Notes: generated by a model not told the origin, from the sequence alone. Shown: positions 40,726 to 49,633, counted from the first letter of the stretch. The stretch: DNA of 64,000 bases from Lacipirellula limnantheis (GCF_007746075.1 NZ_CP036339.1:682001-746000); one strand, 5' to 3'. A program made the numbers and translations.

Positions 40726-43170
40726 CTAACTCCGCTGCTTACGCACGCCAGCGACGACTAGCGCGCTCATGGCCGCCAGCAGCACGGAGCCGGGCTCGGG
40801 GATCGCCGCAATCGGCGGGGTCCCGGACCCAAACTGGCGCTGCCAACCGAGGAAGTCGGCGCCGTCGACGCGACCGTCGAGGTTGAAGTCTCCATCGGAC
40901 TTCACTGCCCCCGACGCCTTGCCATAGCCAATCTTCCAGAGGGCCAGGTCGGCCCCGTCGACGAAACCGTTGCTATTGAAGTCGGCCGCGAATCCTGGCG
41001 TACCGATGTACTGCACGGTTCCCACGAGCGTTTCACCCGAGGCAAGATGGAACTCCAGCGATAGATCTTGGCTTCCGCCGCTCGCGAAGATCGCGCCCAG
41101 CGGGTAGGAGCCTCCTTGGGTCAAGTTCAGCGAGCCATTGAAATTCGTCTCGCTGATCAGCTTGGCCGATTGCGACGGCGCCGTGCCCGGCAGCCAACCG
41201 ACCGACCCGACGCCGGTGAACGATCCGGGAACGAGCGAGTTCGACGCGGACCGGATGATGTAACCGTCGATGTTCATCGCCGTCGCGCCCGCGGCGGGAT
41301 TCTCCAACGTGATGACGCCGGTGCTCTGATTCACCTTGAGGTTGAGCGTCGAGTCGACGTCGATCGTTACGACCTGCCCCAACGTTCCGCCCGCGCCGTA
41401 ATTCACCGCCAAGCGGGTTCCGGGCGCCAGCCCGTTGCCGTTGACGTTCGTAATCGCTCCGGCGCGCGCCGCGGCGTCGAACAACGTCCACGAGTTGCTC
41501 GTCGTCGGCACAAAGCCGTCGGTAAAGTTCACGTTGAGCGTCCCGCCCTGAATGCTCAGCTCGGTGTTGACCTTAATCGGAGCGAACGCGGCGGAATTGA
41601 TGTTCGCATTAATCGTGGCGGACGGCCCCCAATAGTACGTGGCTCCGACCGTCACGTTGGTCGATCCGCCCGTCAGATCGACGATGCCGGCCCCGGTCCA
41701 CCATGTATCCATGTTTCCGGCGATATTGAGCATGCCGGAAGCCAGCACCCGCACCCTGCCGGCGACGTCGTATGCGACGTCGAGCTCGCCGCCGATGGTG
41801 AGCGAGCCGGCGACGCGAATTTCGCCGCCGTTGGGGCCCGCTCCCCGGCCATTCTCAAAAACGCCGGTCAAGTCGAGCGATCCGGAAGGGGTAATGTCCA
41901 GGATGCCTCCCTGCTGAATCACTTTGTCAAACGAGAGACCGAGATTGCTCGAGACCGTAAGCGTTCCCGTGGTCGGCGGCAGGGTAATGCTGTCGCCCGC
42001 GCCCGGCCGACCGCCTGGGCCCGACCCGCCGGACCAATTGGCGTCGTTCCAATTGCCGTTGCCGCCGCCCCAAACGGCCACCGCTTGAGCGGATGCCGTC
42101 GACGCGGCACCCATGATCGCCGCGACCAGACCAAGCATGGCGACCGTCTTGCAGGTGCGAGCCGCCAGCCGGCGTCGTTGACGCAAGGCGACGATGCCAA
42201 TCCCGGTCAGCAGGATGGCTGCGCCCGCTGGCTCGGGCACCGCCAGGACGGCCCCAGGCGATTTGTTCGACTTGATCAGTCCGAAGTCAGCGAGATTGAT
42301 CTGCCGATCGCCGTTTAAGTCGCCGAGCGCCCGGCCTTGCAGCGCCGTCAGCGGCGTCAGATCGACGCCCACGTTGGCGCGCCAGATGTCGTAGTCCGCC
42401 GAATTGACCAACCCGTCCTCGTTCACGTCGCCTGCCTTGCGACCCGAAAACCATAGCAATTCATTCGGATTGAAGCCGCCGGTCCAACTGAAGACGCGAT
42501 GCTCATCCATTAGTCCGGTGTAGCTCGTCTCGACCTCGGCCCCATTCGAGGAGCCCAACGTGGCCGTTCCGCCGGGCGCGCCGTACGTGAAGTTCGGCAG
42601 CGTCGGAAATTGCGGGACGCCGTCGACGTAAATCTGCCAGAAGGAACCGCTCGTGGTGAACGCCACGTGCTGCCACTCGCCATACTTCACTGCCGTCGTG
42701 CCGGGGCCCGTCTGATTGACGTAAAAGAATCCCTCGGGGGTGATCCCCATCGTAAATTGCGTGCCATTGGTGAAAAAGATCGACTCTCTCCCAGCCATCG
42801 AGGCGTCAGGCTTGAGGAACACCTCCATGCCCCAACGAAAACTGCCCGTGCCCTCGTACCATTTCGTGGCAACGGAGCTCAACGTCTCTTCGCTCGCGTC
42901 GAAGGCGATCGATCGCGTGCTGGACAAGAAGCTCGGCTTGTCGCTGCTGTACTTCAGCGCGTTGCTGCCCAACAGCGGCGTCATTTCGATGCCTGGCGTC
43001 AGGCCGAGGCTATCGACCGTGGTGACCACCGTGCCTCCGGTCGTCGCGCCCGCGTCGTCTTCGCCCAAGTGATAGTACGCCAGCGGGTTGAGCACCGCGT
43101 ACGCCGGCACGCCGTGCGCGCCGCCGAGCAATAGAATTCCCGCCATCGCCAGAACAAGTCTTCGGCACAT
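40726..43170 (-). CDS. Surface protein with two dockerin + PEP-CTERM units in one frame (apparent gene fusion)
   Basis: 814 residues; ATG 43170 has GGAGG 8 nt upstream. Unit one has a signal peptide (MCRRLVLAMAGILLLGGAHG), a LamG-like domain (~85-230, with GSFRWGMEVFLKPDASMAGR and FWQIYVDGVPQFP), a dockerin-type calcium motif (GDVNEDGLVNSADYDIW, GDLNGDRQINLADF) and a complete PEP-CTERM tail (AVPEPAGAAILLTGIGIVAL, then RQRRR). Instead of stopping, the frame continues into a second signal-peptide-like segment (MLGLVAAIMGAASTASAQA), a beta-rich passenger, a second dockerin motif (DFNSNGFVDGADLALWKIGY, DFNLDGRVDGADF) and a second PEP-CTERM (IPEPGSVLLAAMSALVVAGV). This looks like two adjacent genes joined by loss of a stop. 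The internal ATG (~42138) has no clear ribosome site. Confidence 0.85.
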   Translation of the reverse strand: MCRRLVLAMAGILLLGGAHGVPAYAVLNPLAYYHLGEDDAGATTGGTVVTTVDSLGLTPGIEMTPLLGSNALKYSSDKPSFLSSTRSIAFDASEETLSSVATKWYEGTGSFRWGMEVFLKPDASMAGRESIFFTNGTQFTMGITPEGFFYVNQTGPGTTAVKYGEWQHVAFTTSGSFWQIYVDGVPQFPTLPNFTYGAPGGTATLGSSNGAEVETSYTGLMDEHRVFSWTGGFNPNELLWFSGRKAGDVNEDGLVNSADYDIWRANVGVDLTPLTALQGRALGDLNGDRQINLADFGLIKSNKSPGAVLAVPEPAGAAILLTGIGIVALRQRRRLAARTCKTVAMLGLVAAIMGAASTASAQAVAVWGGGNGNWNDANWSGGSGPGGRPGAGDSITLPPTTGTLTVSSNLGLSFDKVIQQGGILDITPSGSLDLTGVFENGRGAGPNGGEIRVAGSLTIGGELDVAYDVAGRVRVLASGMLNIAGNMDTWWTGAGIVDLTGGSTNVTVGATYYWGPSATINANINSAAFAPIKVNTELSIQGGTLNVNFTDGFVPTTSNSWTLFDAAARAGAITNVNGNGLAPGTRLAVNYGAGGTLGQVVTIDVDSTLNLKVNQSTGVITLENPAAGATAMNIDGYIIRSASNSLVPGSFTGVGSVGWLPGTAPSQSAKLISETNFNGSLNLTQGGSYPLGAIFASGGSQDLSLEFHLASGETLVGTVQYIGTPGFAADFNSNGFVDGADLALWKIGYGKASGAVKSDGDFNLDGRVDGADFLGWQRQFGSGTPPIAAIPEPGSVLLAAMSALVVAGVRKQRS

Positions 43171-43660
43171 GCTGAGCGTCCTCCAGATGTAATAGGGGCA
43201 GTTCAGCGAAAGCGTACCGCCGGGGCCGGCATTCTGCAACAATTACTCCAAATCCCACGCGCTTTTACGAAGTCAACAATCGAGTCCCGTGCGAATCGAG
43301 AATCGCCGTCGTAGTCGACCGGCGGCGTGACGCGGGCCGCTACGGGTTCCCCACGCCTTGGCAACCAGCCAAAGCTACCGCGCTTTGCCTTGCGAGCGCG
43401 ACGCAAAGGCTAAAGGCCGAGCGCCCGAAGAGATGTCACGCGGTCCGGAAAAAATCATCAATGCGGCAAATTAGACGATCATTTGCGCCCGCGGCCGCCA
43501 GGCAAATCGGCCACGCGCCGCCGACGGCGATCTCGCCGCGTTGATGAAATGGCTCACGGAGAGAAAAAGTGACGAGCGGCATGTCGCGTAACCACCTGCA
43601 ACACGCCGCCCGTCTGGTTCACGACTAGATTTTCCGCACTGCGGTCGTCCCGCGCTGCCG
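43171..43660. other. Gap of ~490 bp, no gene recognised
   Basis: It lies between two minus-strand PEP-CTERM genes and should carry the promoter of the larger one. It contains GC hairpins (for example CAAAGCTACCGCGCTTTG near 43370) but no supported ORF. Confidence 0.5.
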
Positions 43661-44383
43661 TTAGTTGCGGCCGCGTCGTACCGCAGCCAGCATCCCCGCC
43701 GCTCCGCATGAGAGCAGCGCCAGGCAACTCGGCTCCGGCACGGCCAGCGGCGCTCCCAGCACGAAGGCCGTCGTCGTCGCCGATCGCATGACCTCCAGAC
43801 CGGTGATCGCGATGTTGTTCTTTAAGAAGACGCTGATGGCCGGATTCCCCGGCACCGCGCTGCCGTCGAACCGGTACACCCCCGCGATGAACGAGTAGTT
43901 CGGCATGTCGGACGCCACCGCCGTCGCCGACGCCGCAAACGGCACGTCGAGCCACGGCGTCGTCACCAGGCTTGTCCCATTGAACGCCCGCAACTGAAAG
44001 TTCTCCGGCGAGGCCGAGCCGTTGTCGAGGTCGCCGAACTGAAAGTACGTTCCTACCGGCAGCGCGCCAGGAGCGTAGCCGCCGCTGACCGAGAAATCGT
44101 ACAGTGCGGTCCCTGTCACCGGCGCCCCGACCGGCGGCGTGTGCGGCATCGCCCCCGTCGCGGGAAACGTTCCGATCCAGGCCGGATTCGCCGGCACGCT
44201 CCACGTCCCGGTGAACGGCCCGCCCGCGGCGCCCGCCGCCACGTAAATCTGCCGCGTCGGATCGCCCGTGGCGCCAGGGAAACTCAGCGTGCCGCTGCCC
44301 GTCAACGGTACGGCCAATGTCGGAGCGATCGACAACAAAGAAACAAACGACGCCAGCGCAAAGCTGGAAAGAGAGCGATTCAT
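43661..44383 (-). CDS. PEP-CTERM sorting-domain protein
   Basis: 240 residues. The signal peptide is SFALASFVSLLSIAPTLA. A beta-rich body of unknown fold follows. The C-terminus is LAVPEPSCLALLSCGAAGML followed by AAVRRGRN: the PEP motif, a membrane span and a basic end, as recognised by exosortase/archaeosortase systems. ATG 44383 has AAAGG 9 nt upstream. The function is an exported, probably surface-linked protein; no catalytic motif. No exosortase gene is in the window. Confidence 0.82.
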   Translation of the reverse strand: MNRSLSSFALASFVSLLSIAPTLAVPLTGSGTLSFPGATGDPTRQIYVAAGAAGGPFTGTWSVPANPAWIGTFPATGAMPHTPPVGAPVTGTALYDFSVSGGYAPGALPVGTYFQFGDLDNGSASPENFQLRAFNGTSLVTTPWLDVPFAASATAVASDMPNYSFIAGVYRFDGSAVPGNPAISVFLKNNIAITGLEVMRSATTTAFVLGAPLAVPEPSCLALLSCGAAGMLAAVRRGRN

Positions 44384-44860
44384 GAGCTGAAACCTTTGCA
44401 GTGTGAGATAAAAACGATGGGCAAGTGCCGGAGCCGGCATTCGCTACGAAAGCATTCCAATCGTTTCTATTTCATTCGCCGCAATCAGCTCAGAACCAAG
44501 ATCGCGCGGTCTTTACGGCCGCAGGCCTGCGCCACCCTGGGGTGGCAGACCTCGGCGGGAGCGTTGCCCCGCCGCATTCCGCGGGCCGTCAATGCGGCCC
44601 GACTCTCCGCAGCCTAACCAGTCGTGCGCGGAATGAAAGTCCTTTTTCTAGAAGCTAGCAATTTTTTCTTCGCGAGCCTCAGTTCCGTCCGCTCCCCCGC
44701 CTGAGGGCAGAATTGCCGTGACCGGTTGTTTCACGCGCCAATTCGCATCTCCCCATGTCGATTGCTCCGCCGCGCTCCATGCCTGAGAATGCCGTCAGAC
44801 ACTACGGCGCCGCGCCGCGGTTGGCTAGCAGCGAATAATGGAAGCACGGGAGGAGCGAAT
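44384..44860. other. Gap of ~475 bp between divergent genes
   Basis: It lies between the PEP-CTERM gene (minus) and the Tat-exported isomerase (plus). GC-rich inverted words (GCCGCAGGCCTGCGCC near 44520) are present. The frame of the plus-strand gene is open back to 44726 but has no ribosome site there. Confidence 0.5.
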
Positions 44861-45745
44861 ATGCCTCAGGCGGAACAATTCAACCGGCGGACGGCGGCAA
44901 AGGCAGCGGGGACGGCGCTTGCCGCGACATTTGTCGCGTCGTTGGCCGCAGGCGAGTCGCGCAGCGAAGAGACCGCGCCCTCAGCCCCTAAAGGCAATGT
45001 CAAACAGTCCCTCTGCCGCTGGTGCTACGGCGACGTCCCGCTCGACAAACTCGCCGCCGCCGCCAAAGCCATAGGCTATCAGTCGATCGAGCTCGTCACG
45101 CCCGAGGAGTTCCCCACGGTCCAGGCCGCCGGTCTCACCTGCGCGATGCTCAGCGGCGCCGACGCCATCGACCGCGGCTTCAATCGCCCTCAGCATCACG
45201 AGCAGCTCAAGATCGCCCTCGCCGATCACATCGAGTTCGCGGCCAAGCATGGCATGCCGAACGTCATCTGCTTCTCCGGCAACCGCCGCGGCATGAGCGA
45301 CGACGAAGGCCTCGAGCACTGCACCGCCGGCCTGAAGCAGATCGTCGGCCTCGCCGAACAGAAGAACGTCACGATCTGCATGGAGCTCCTCAACAGCCGC
45401 GTCGACCACGGCGACTACATGTGCGACCGCACCCCCTGGGGCGTCGAACTCGTCAAACAGGTCGGCTCGCCGCGCTTCAAGCTCCTCTACGACATCTACC
45501 ACATGCAGATCATGGAGGGAGACGTCATCCGTACGATCCGCGACAACCAGCAGTACATCGGCCATTACCACACCGGCGGCAATCCGGGCCGGCACGAGAT
45601 CGACGACACGCAAGAGCTCAATTACCCGGCGATCATGCGCGCGATCGTGGAGACCGGCTACGATGGCTACGTCGGCCAAGAGTTCATCCCCAGCCGCGAC
45701 CCGCTCACCTCGCTCGCCGAGGGCTTCAAGATTTGCGATGTCTGA
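44861..45745 (+). CDS. Tat-exported hydroxypyruvate-isomerase-like TIM-barrel protein
   Basis: 294 residues. The N-terminus has a twin-arginine-like signal (FNRRTAAKAAGTALAATFVA). The body is an AP-endonuclease-2/xylose-isomerase-type barrel: YQSIELVTPEEFPTVQAAGL, KNVTICMELLNSRVDH, FKLLYDIYHMQIMEGD, IGHYHTGGNPGRHEIDDTQE and YDGYVGQEFIP are the metal and substrate strands of hydroxypyruvate isomerases (Hyi). It is predicted to isomerise a small sugar or hydroxypyruvate, with two carboxylates as ligands, in the periplasm if the Tat signal is used. GGAGGAG lies 6 nt before ATG 44861. Confidence 0.85.
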   Translation: MPQAEQFNRRTAAKAAGTALAATFVASLAAGESRSEETAPSAPKGNVKQSLCRWCYGDVPLDKLAAAAKAIGYQSIELVTPEEFPTVQAAGLTCAMLSGADAIDRGFNRPQHHEQLKIALADHIEFAAKHGMPNVICFSGNRRGMSDDEGLEHCTAGLKQIVGLAEQKNVTICMELLNSRVDHGDYMCDRTPWGVELVKQVGSPRFKLLYDIYHMQIMEGDVIRTIRDNQQYIGHYHTGGNPGRHEIDDTQELNYPAIMRAIVETGYDGYVGQEFIPSRDPLTSLAEGFKICDV

Positions 45746-45760
45746 GCGTCGCCGCCGCCG

Positions 45761-46609
45761 TCACGCCGGCGCGAACCGCTCCACCAACTCTCGCCGACCC
45801 GCGAGCTCGTGCAGAAACTTCCGCGAGCGTTGGGCTGCCGCCAAGTCGACGTTCCCCGACGCGTCGGCCGCGATTTCGAGGATGACGCCCCCTTCGAACC
45901 GCAGTCGCGAGAGCTGCGCGACCAGCGGCTGCCAATCGATCGAGCCTTCGCCCGGCGGAAGATGGTCGTCCCGGTTGCCGCGGTTGTCGCTGGCGTGAAT
46001 CATCCACAAATGCCCCGACAGCTTGTGCACCACCGTCGCCAGGTCGCCCGATAGATACGCGTGGCCCGTATCGAGGCAGATCCCCACGTCGCAGGCGTTG
46101 ATCGCCCCTAGGATCCACAGCACGTCCTTGGCGTGACCGAAAAAGAGATGCGGAAGCATATTTTCCAGCACCAGCGCCGTCCCCAGCTCGCGGCAGCGGC
46201 GCGCCAGATAATTCAGCGACTCGGCCGCCGTTTCCATCCGCTGCAGCCGCTCCTCGCCCGAAATCGGCGAGCGCTCGGGCCCTGGGTGAATCACGAAGTA
46301 ACGCGCGCCGAGCTCAGCCGCCGCCGCCTGCTCCACGGCGACCACCGCCGGCCCGCGCACGGCGGGGTCGCCCGACGTGATGTCGATATGGTCGGCGAAC
46401 GGGGCGTGGAACGAGTACGGTTCCAGTTGCAGCTCGCGAATCCGCTGCGCCGCTCGCTTCACCAGCGGCAGATCTCGGTAGTCTAAGTGCGCCGGGAACG
46501 AACAGATTTCGAGAATCGTAAACCCGGCGTCGCGAACTTGCTCCAAGCAACCAAAGATGCTGCGTTGATAGAAGCAGCCCGTGGAGATGCCAATTGGCCA
46601 GTCGCTCAT
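45761..46609 (-). CDS. Sugar phosphate isomerase/epimerase (AP2-type TIM barrel)
   Basis: 282 residues. Barrel strands are IGISTGCFYQRSIFGCLEQV, AGFTILEICSFPAHL, EPYSFHAPFADHIDITSGDP, ARYFVIHPGPERSPISG, TALVLENMLP, DVGICLDTGHAYLSGD, LWMIHASDNRGNRDDHLPPG and GGVILEIAA: the His/Glu/Asp metal ligands of the endonuclease-IV-like isomerase family. The cytoplasmic substrate is unknown. ATG 46609 has GGGAGAA inside the end of the primase-like gene and starts 1 nt after that gene's TGA, so the two are coupled. Confidence 0.85.
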   Translation of the reverse strand: MSDWPIGISTGCFYQRSIFGCLEQVRDAGFTILEICSFPAHLDYRDLPLVKRAAQRIRELQLEPYSFHAPFADHIDITSGDPAVRGPAVVAVEQAAAAELGARYFVIHPGPERSPISGEERLQRMETAAESLNYLARRCRELGTALVLENMLPHLFFGHAKDVLWILGAINACDVGICLDTGHAYLSGDLATVVHKLSGHLWMIHASDNRGNRDDHLPPGEGSIDWQPLVAQLSRLRFEGGVILEIAADASGNVDLAAAQRSRKFLHELAGRRELVERFAPA

Positions 46610-46610
46610 T

Positions 46611-48065
46611 TCAATTCTCCCATGTCCCATCGCCAACGGTTGTCGTTGCCGGGCGGCCGGGGGTCACCAATTGCTGGAGCCGCCCCACGCGGTCAACCAG
46701 CAGCAAACGATGCCCCTCCAAAATCTCGCCGCAGCCGGCCCACGAGCAATAGCCCTTCTCCCGCGTCGATTGACAGTTGAAATCGATAAGCGGGTCAAGG
46801 CCGTCCGCCAGCAATCCGGTGAATAGGCGGGTATAGAAGTCTGCCCGCAGCGCCGCGTCGTAGACAAACCAGCCCGGCGCCCATTGGTAGTCGCGCTCGT
46901 ACTTCGAGCGTATCAGCCCCGCAATATGCTGCGGATGCCAGCCCAACGCCGTCAACGTTCGCGCCACGTGCTGGATGCCGGCCGGCTTGAGCAGTAAGTC
47001 GTTCGGATATCGCAAGATGTGGGCAACGCAGCGCGGCAGCGTATCCAGCGGCGTCCTGTCGTACGTTTCCGGCCACCGCGCCGGAGGATCGTGATCGGCG
47101 CCGTAAAAATAGTCGTGGAAGCGGGCCAGCGTTGAACGCTTATATTCCGCCACGAGCTCGGCCATACCGCGCGATTGCTCTGGAATCTGCGTTGAAGCGC
47201 GACGGGCGAGCGCCCGAACCTGCGCGGCGTCGCGCATCACGCCCAGCGCGCTCGGATCGTCCATCTCATGGAGCGGAACGACGAACAGCGGGCCCCCGGC
47301 GCCGTCGCCCGGCGATGGCGCCGCGTGGCAACGCACCGATTTCAAGTACTGCGTGAAGGGCATCCGCAACGTCCGCGTATGCAGCGGATCGCCGTACTCC
47401 GACAAATCGATCGAAACAATCTCGCGCCCGCGATCGATGGGCCCCACTTCCACGGCTGTCAGTTCCACCGGGATCTCGCAGCCGCTGCCTTCGCGCAACA
47501 TCCGGTGGGCAAAATACTCCATCACCATCCCCAGGCCGTGAAACGCCGCGGCCAGATCCAGCGGCGGCTTCAGCCCCTCGGGCGGCTGCGGCTGCATGGA
47601 CTTCGCGAGCACCGTCTCAGGCAGCCGGCCCAAGTGCGCGAGCATGCCGCAAGCCTCCGACTGCCGCTGCAATCGCCAGACGAAATGATGGCCTCGCCCG
47701 CTCAATAGATGCAGCGGCGCAATCCCGTAGGCTGCTAGCAGTTCTTCGACCGCGTCGACGATCGGGCGCTGGATCGCAAATGCCCGGTGCGAATCGCGAT
47801 GCGGCTCGGCCGCATCGTCGAAGTTCACATATTCCATATCGAGGTCGACCAGCAGCGACTCGCTGTCCCACAGCGAGCGGGCCACCTCGGCGTGCTGCTC
47901 GAGCAGTTCCGCGAGCGCGCTGGTCGGATGGGGGTTGTACCAGCGATAAGCTCCGCGCCCTTCGATGGAGATGAAGCGCGCCGTCGCTCGTTCGGAGCGC
48001 GACCCGCCCAGAAACTCCGCCAGCCGCGCCCGCACCGCCAGATCGTCGTAAAACTCCGTTGTCAT
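46611..48065 (-). CDS. Archaeo-eukaryotic-primase (PrimPol)-like protein
   Basis: 484 residues. The order of features suggests the AEP superfamily. An acidic pair D74/D76 in LLVDLDMEYVNFDD is the metal motif, followed by HLLSGRGHHFVWRLQRQ (residues ~119-133), the S-G-x-G-x-H nucleotide-binding strand. A central helical part ends in HPQHIAGLIRSKYERDYQW, like a PriCT segment. C431, C440 and C444 (FNCQSTREKGYCSWAGCGE) could bind zinc. AEPs synthesise primers or act in repair, or belong to mobile elements; no helicase or plasmid genes are adjacent. Its downstream partner is a TIM-barrel isomerase 1 nt away, which gives no clue. The homology is by motif, not by alignment. Confidence 0.6.
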   Translation of the reverse strand: MTTEFYDDLAVRARLAEFLGGSRSERATARFISIEGRGAYRWYNPHPTSALAELLEQHAEVARSLWDSESLLVDLDMEYVNFDDAAEPHRDSHRAFAIQRPIVDAVEELLAAYGIAPLHLLSGRGHHFVWRLQRQSEACGMLAHLGRLPETVLAKSMQPQPPEGLKPPLDLAAAFHGLGMVMEYFAHRMLREGSGCEIPVELTAVEVGPIDRGREIVSIDLSEYGDPLHTRTLRMPFTQYLKSVRCHAAPSPGDGAGGPLFVVPLHEMDDPSALGVMRDAAQVRALARRASTQIPEQSRGMAELVAEYKRSTLARFHDYFYGADHDPPARWPETYDRTPLDTLPRCVAHILRYPNDLLLKPAGIQHVARTLTALGWHPQHIAGLIRSKYERDYQWAPGWFVYDAALRADFYTRLFTGLLADGLDPLIDFNCQSTREKGYCSWAGCGEILEGHRLLLVDRVGRLQQLVTPGRPATTTVGDGTWEN

Positions 48066-48529
48066 CGGCCGTTACCCCCCGCCTTTTTGGCAGCCCCTAA
48101 CGGCAGCCATGAACCAAGGCCGCAACAATCGCGCCGCGCCCGTGCGGACGCCGCACGGGCTGAACCCACCCGCCCCGCAATAAGCCGGCGACTCGCTGGC
48201 AGCTCCGGGTGGGGCGCGCATGTGCGTCGCGGCACTACGGCAAAGGGGGGAGTTTTTTTCACGACGCGCGGCGGCGCCGACGTTCCACGTGGAAATCGCA
48301 CGCTGCCGATCGCCAACGTCCGCGGTATGGCGTTTGCAAAATAGTACATCAGAGGACAAATAGTCTTGACGTTCTCGTAAGGTGTCGGGGGCACGGGCCC
48401 CGCGCGAGATGACTTTTCAATTCGATTGAGATTCATGTCCGTCACGTTGTCCACGGCGGAGTCGGGGACTGAAAAAACCGCCAGCGGCCTGTGATGCTCG
48501 TGAGACCGCTGGAGAGGAGCGATCTTCCG
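48066..48529. other. Gap of ~460 bp, no gene recognised
   Basis: It lies between the divergent primase-like gene and a small ORF/hsp20. It contains TTCCACGTGGAA, a perfect 12-bp palindrome at ~48284 that could be an operator, and a G-tract followed by seven T at ~48246-48259. Nothing else is supported. Confidence 0.45.
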
Positions 48530-48613
48530 ATGAACGCCTATTCATTGATCATGTTGCTCATGGTGGCGACGTTCGTTGTCGCCCTCATCGTCATGGCTCA
48601 GTCGTGCAACTAG
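48530..48613 (+). CDS. Tiny hydrophobic peptide (27 residues)
   Basis: It reads MNAYSLIMLLMVATFVVALI followed by VMAQSCN. Positive/neutral start, one membrane span and a polar end give the profile of a small membrane peptide. GAGAGGAG lies ~10 nt upstream and an hsp20 gene follows 62 bp later on the same strand, so it could be part of a stress operon. No homologue recalled. The ribosome site and continuous hydrophobicity are the only support. Confidence 0.5.
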   Translation: MNAYSLIMLLMVATFVVALIVMAQSCN

Positions 48614-48675
48614 CACTCGCATCCGGCTAAGCCGGATGATTTGCTTCAGGTCATTCAACGCGAAAGGAGTTAACC

Positions 48676-49134
48676 ATGACCACTGCCATTGCCAAACGCG
48701 AACCTCGCACGCTAGCCTCGCGCGAGCCCTTCCAAGCGATTCGAGACGACTTCGAAGGAATGTGGCGCCAACTTGTCGGCGAGCGCATGCCCGGCTGGTT
48801 GTCGACGCCGATGATGCCCGCGCTCGACGTAAAGGAGACCCCCAACGCGGTCGAAGTCCGCGTCGATCTCCCCGGCTTCGCCGCCGACGACATCAACGTG
48901 CAACTCGCCAACAACGTGCTGACGGTCAGCGGAACCCGCGAAGAAGAGGAGAAGCAAGAGAATGAAGCGTTCCACCGCATCGAGCGGCGGTGCGGCAGTT
49001 TCTCTCGCTCCGTGGCGTTGCCGGTCCGCGTCGCCGAGGAGAAGGTCGACGCGAAATTCCGCAACGGCGTCCTCACCGTTTCGCTCCACAAGTGCGACAA
49101 CGGCAAGTGCCGCAAGATCAAAGTTCAAGAATAG
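48676..49134 (+). CDS. Small heat-shock protein Hsp20 / alpha-crystallin
   Basis: 152 residues. The alpha-crystallin domain covers ~50-150: PALDVKETPNAVEVRVDLPG, DDINVQLANNVLTVSGTREE, FHRIERRCGSFSRSVALPV, and the closing FRNGVLTVSLHKC, which corresponds to the A-x-x-x-n-G-v-L motif. It is an ATP-independent chaperone that holds unfolded proteins as oligomers. ATG 48676 has AAAGGAG at a spacing of 6. The C-terminus lacks a clear I-x-I/V anchor, ending CRKIKVQE. No CIRCE element was seen. Confidence 0.93.
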   Translation: MTTAIAKREPRTLASREPFQAIRDDFEGMWRQLVGERMPGWLSTPMMPALDVKETPNAVEVRVDLPGFAADDINVQLANNVLTVSGTREEEEKQENEAFHRIERRCGSFSRSVALPVRVAEEKVDAKFRNGVLTVSLHKCDNGKCRKIKVQE

Positions 49135-49152
49135 TTCGCGTCACTCATCAAC

Positions 49153-49186
49153 CGCCGCTGCGGTCCCCCCTAGGGGGCCGCAGCGG
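49153..49186 (+). terminator. Hairpin after hsp20
   Basis: CCGCTGCGGTCCCCCC and GGGGGCCGCAGCGG are inverted around a short loop, ~20 bp after the stop. No U-tract follows, so termination is uncertain. Confidence 0.55.
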
Positions 49187-49244
49187 TGCCCGTGCACAGC
49201 GGCAAACCGGCCGGGTGCGGCTCTAGCCATGAAGGGAGTTCATC

Positions 49245-49586
49245 ATGGCCCCCAAACTTCAAGAGCCGATGCACCACGAGCATCTCGAGTGGAAATCTGA
49301 AAACGACCTCTGGCTCGACGAAGTCCGCACCTGGCAGTTCGAACTCTACCAAGTCAAATCCGAGGCCCCGCGCTTGCAGGCCAGCCACGAGCGGGCCCTC
49401 GCCGCGCAGGCCGAAGCGATTCGCACCGACAAAGAACGGCTCGGCAAAGAGGAGGACATCCTCGCCATGGACGAGTCCTGCCTCGACCAACAACCGACCC
49501 CCGACGCCCGCTTCGCCCAAGAGCAGCTGCTGCATCAGAAAGAGTGGCGCGACACGACCGCATCAAGCGCCACCACCACCAAGTGA
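49245..49586 (+). CDS. Small coiled-coil protein with a probable C-terminal frameshift
   Basis: 113 residues, very rich in Glu, Gln, His and Lys and predicted helical/coiled-coil (EWKSENDLWLDEVRTWQFEL, LQASHERALAAQAEAIRTDK, EQLLHQKEWRD). ATG 49245 has GGGAG nearby. After EWRD the frame reads DTTASSATTTK and stops, but two bases earlier or later the DNA encodes DRIKRHHHQVMKQWLKLMNV followed by LGKSM and a stop at 49633. That fits the amphipathic pattern of the rest. A 2-nt insertion in GCGACACGACC (about 49550) therefore probably truncates the protein or is a sequence error. It follows hsp20 and may share its stress control. Confidence 0.65.
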   Translation: MAPKLQEPMHHEHLEWKSENDLWLDEVRTWQFELYQVKSEAPRLQASHERALAAQAEAIRTDKERLGKEEDILAMDESCLDQQPTPDARFAQEQLLHQKEWRDTTASSATTTK

Positions 49587-49633
49587 TGAAGCAGTGGCTG
49601 AAACTGATGAACGTCCTCGGCAAAAGCATGTAA

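Noticed and set aside
41068-42318. A 416-residue plus-strand ORF
   Set aside because: It is the antisense shadow of the PEP-CTERM fusion gene, with no ribosome site and no domain.
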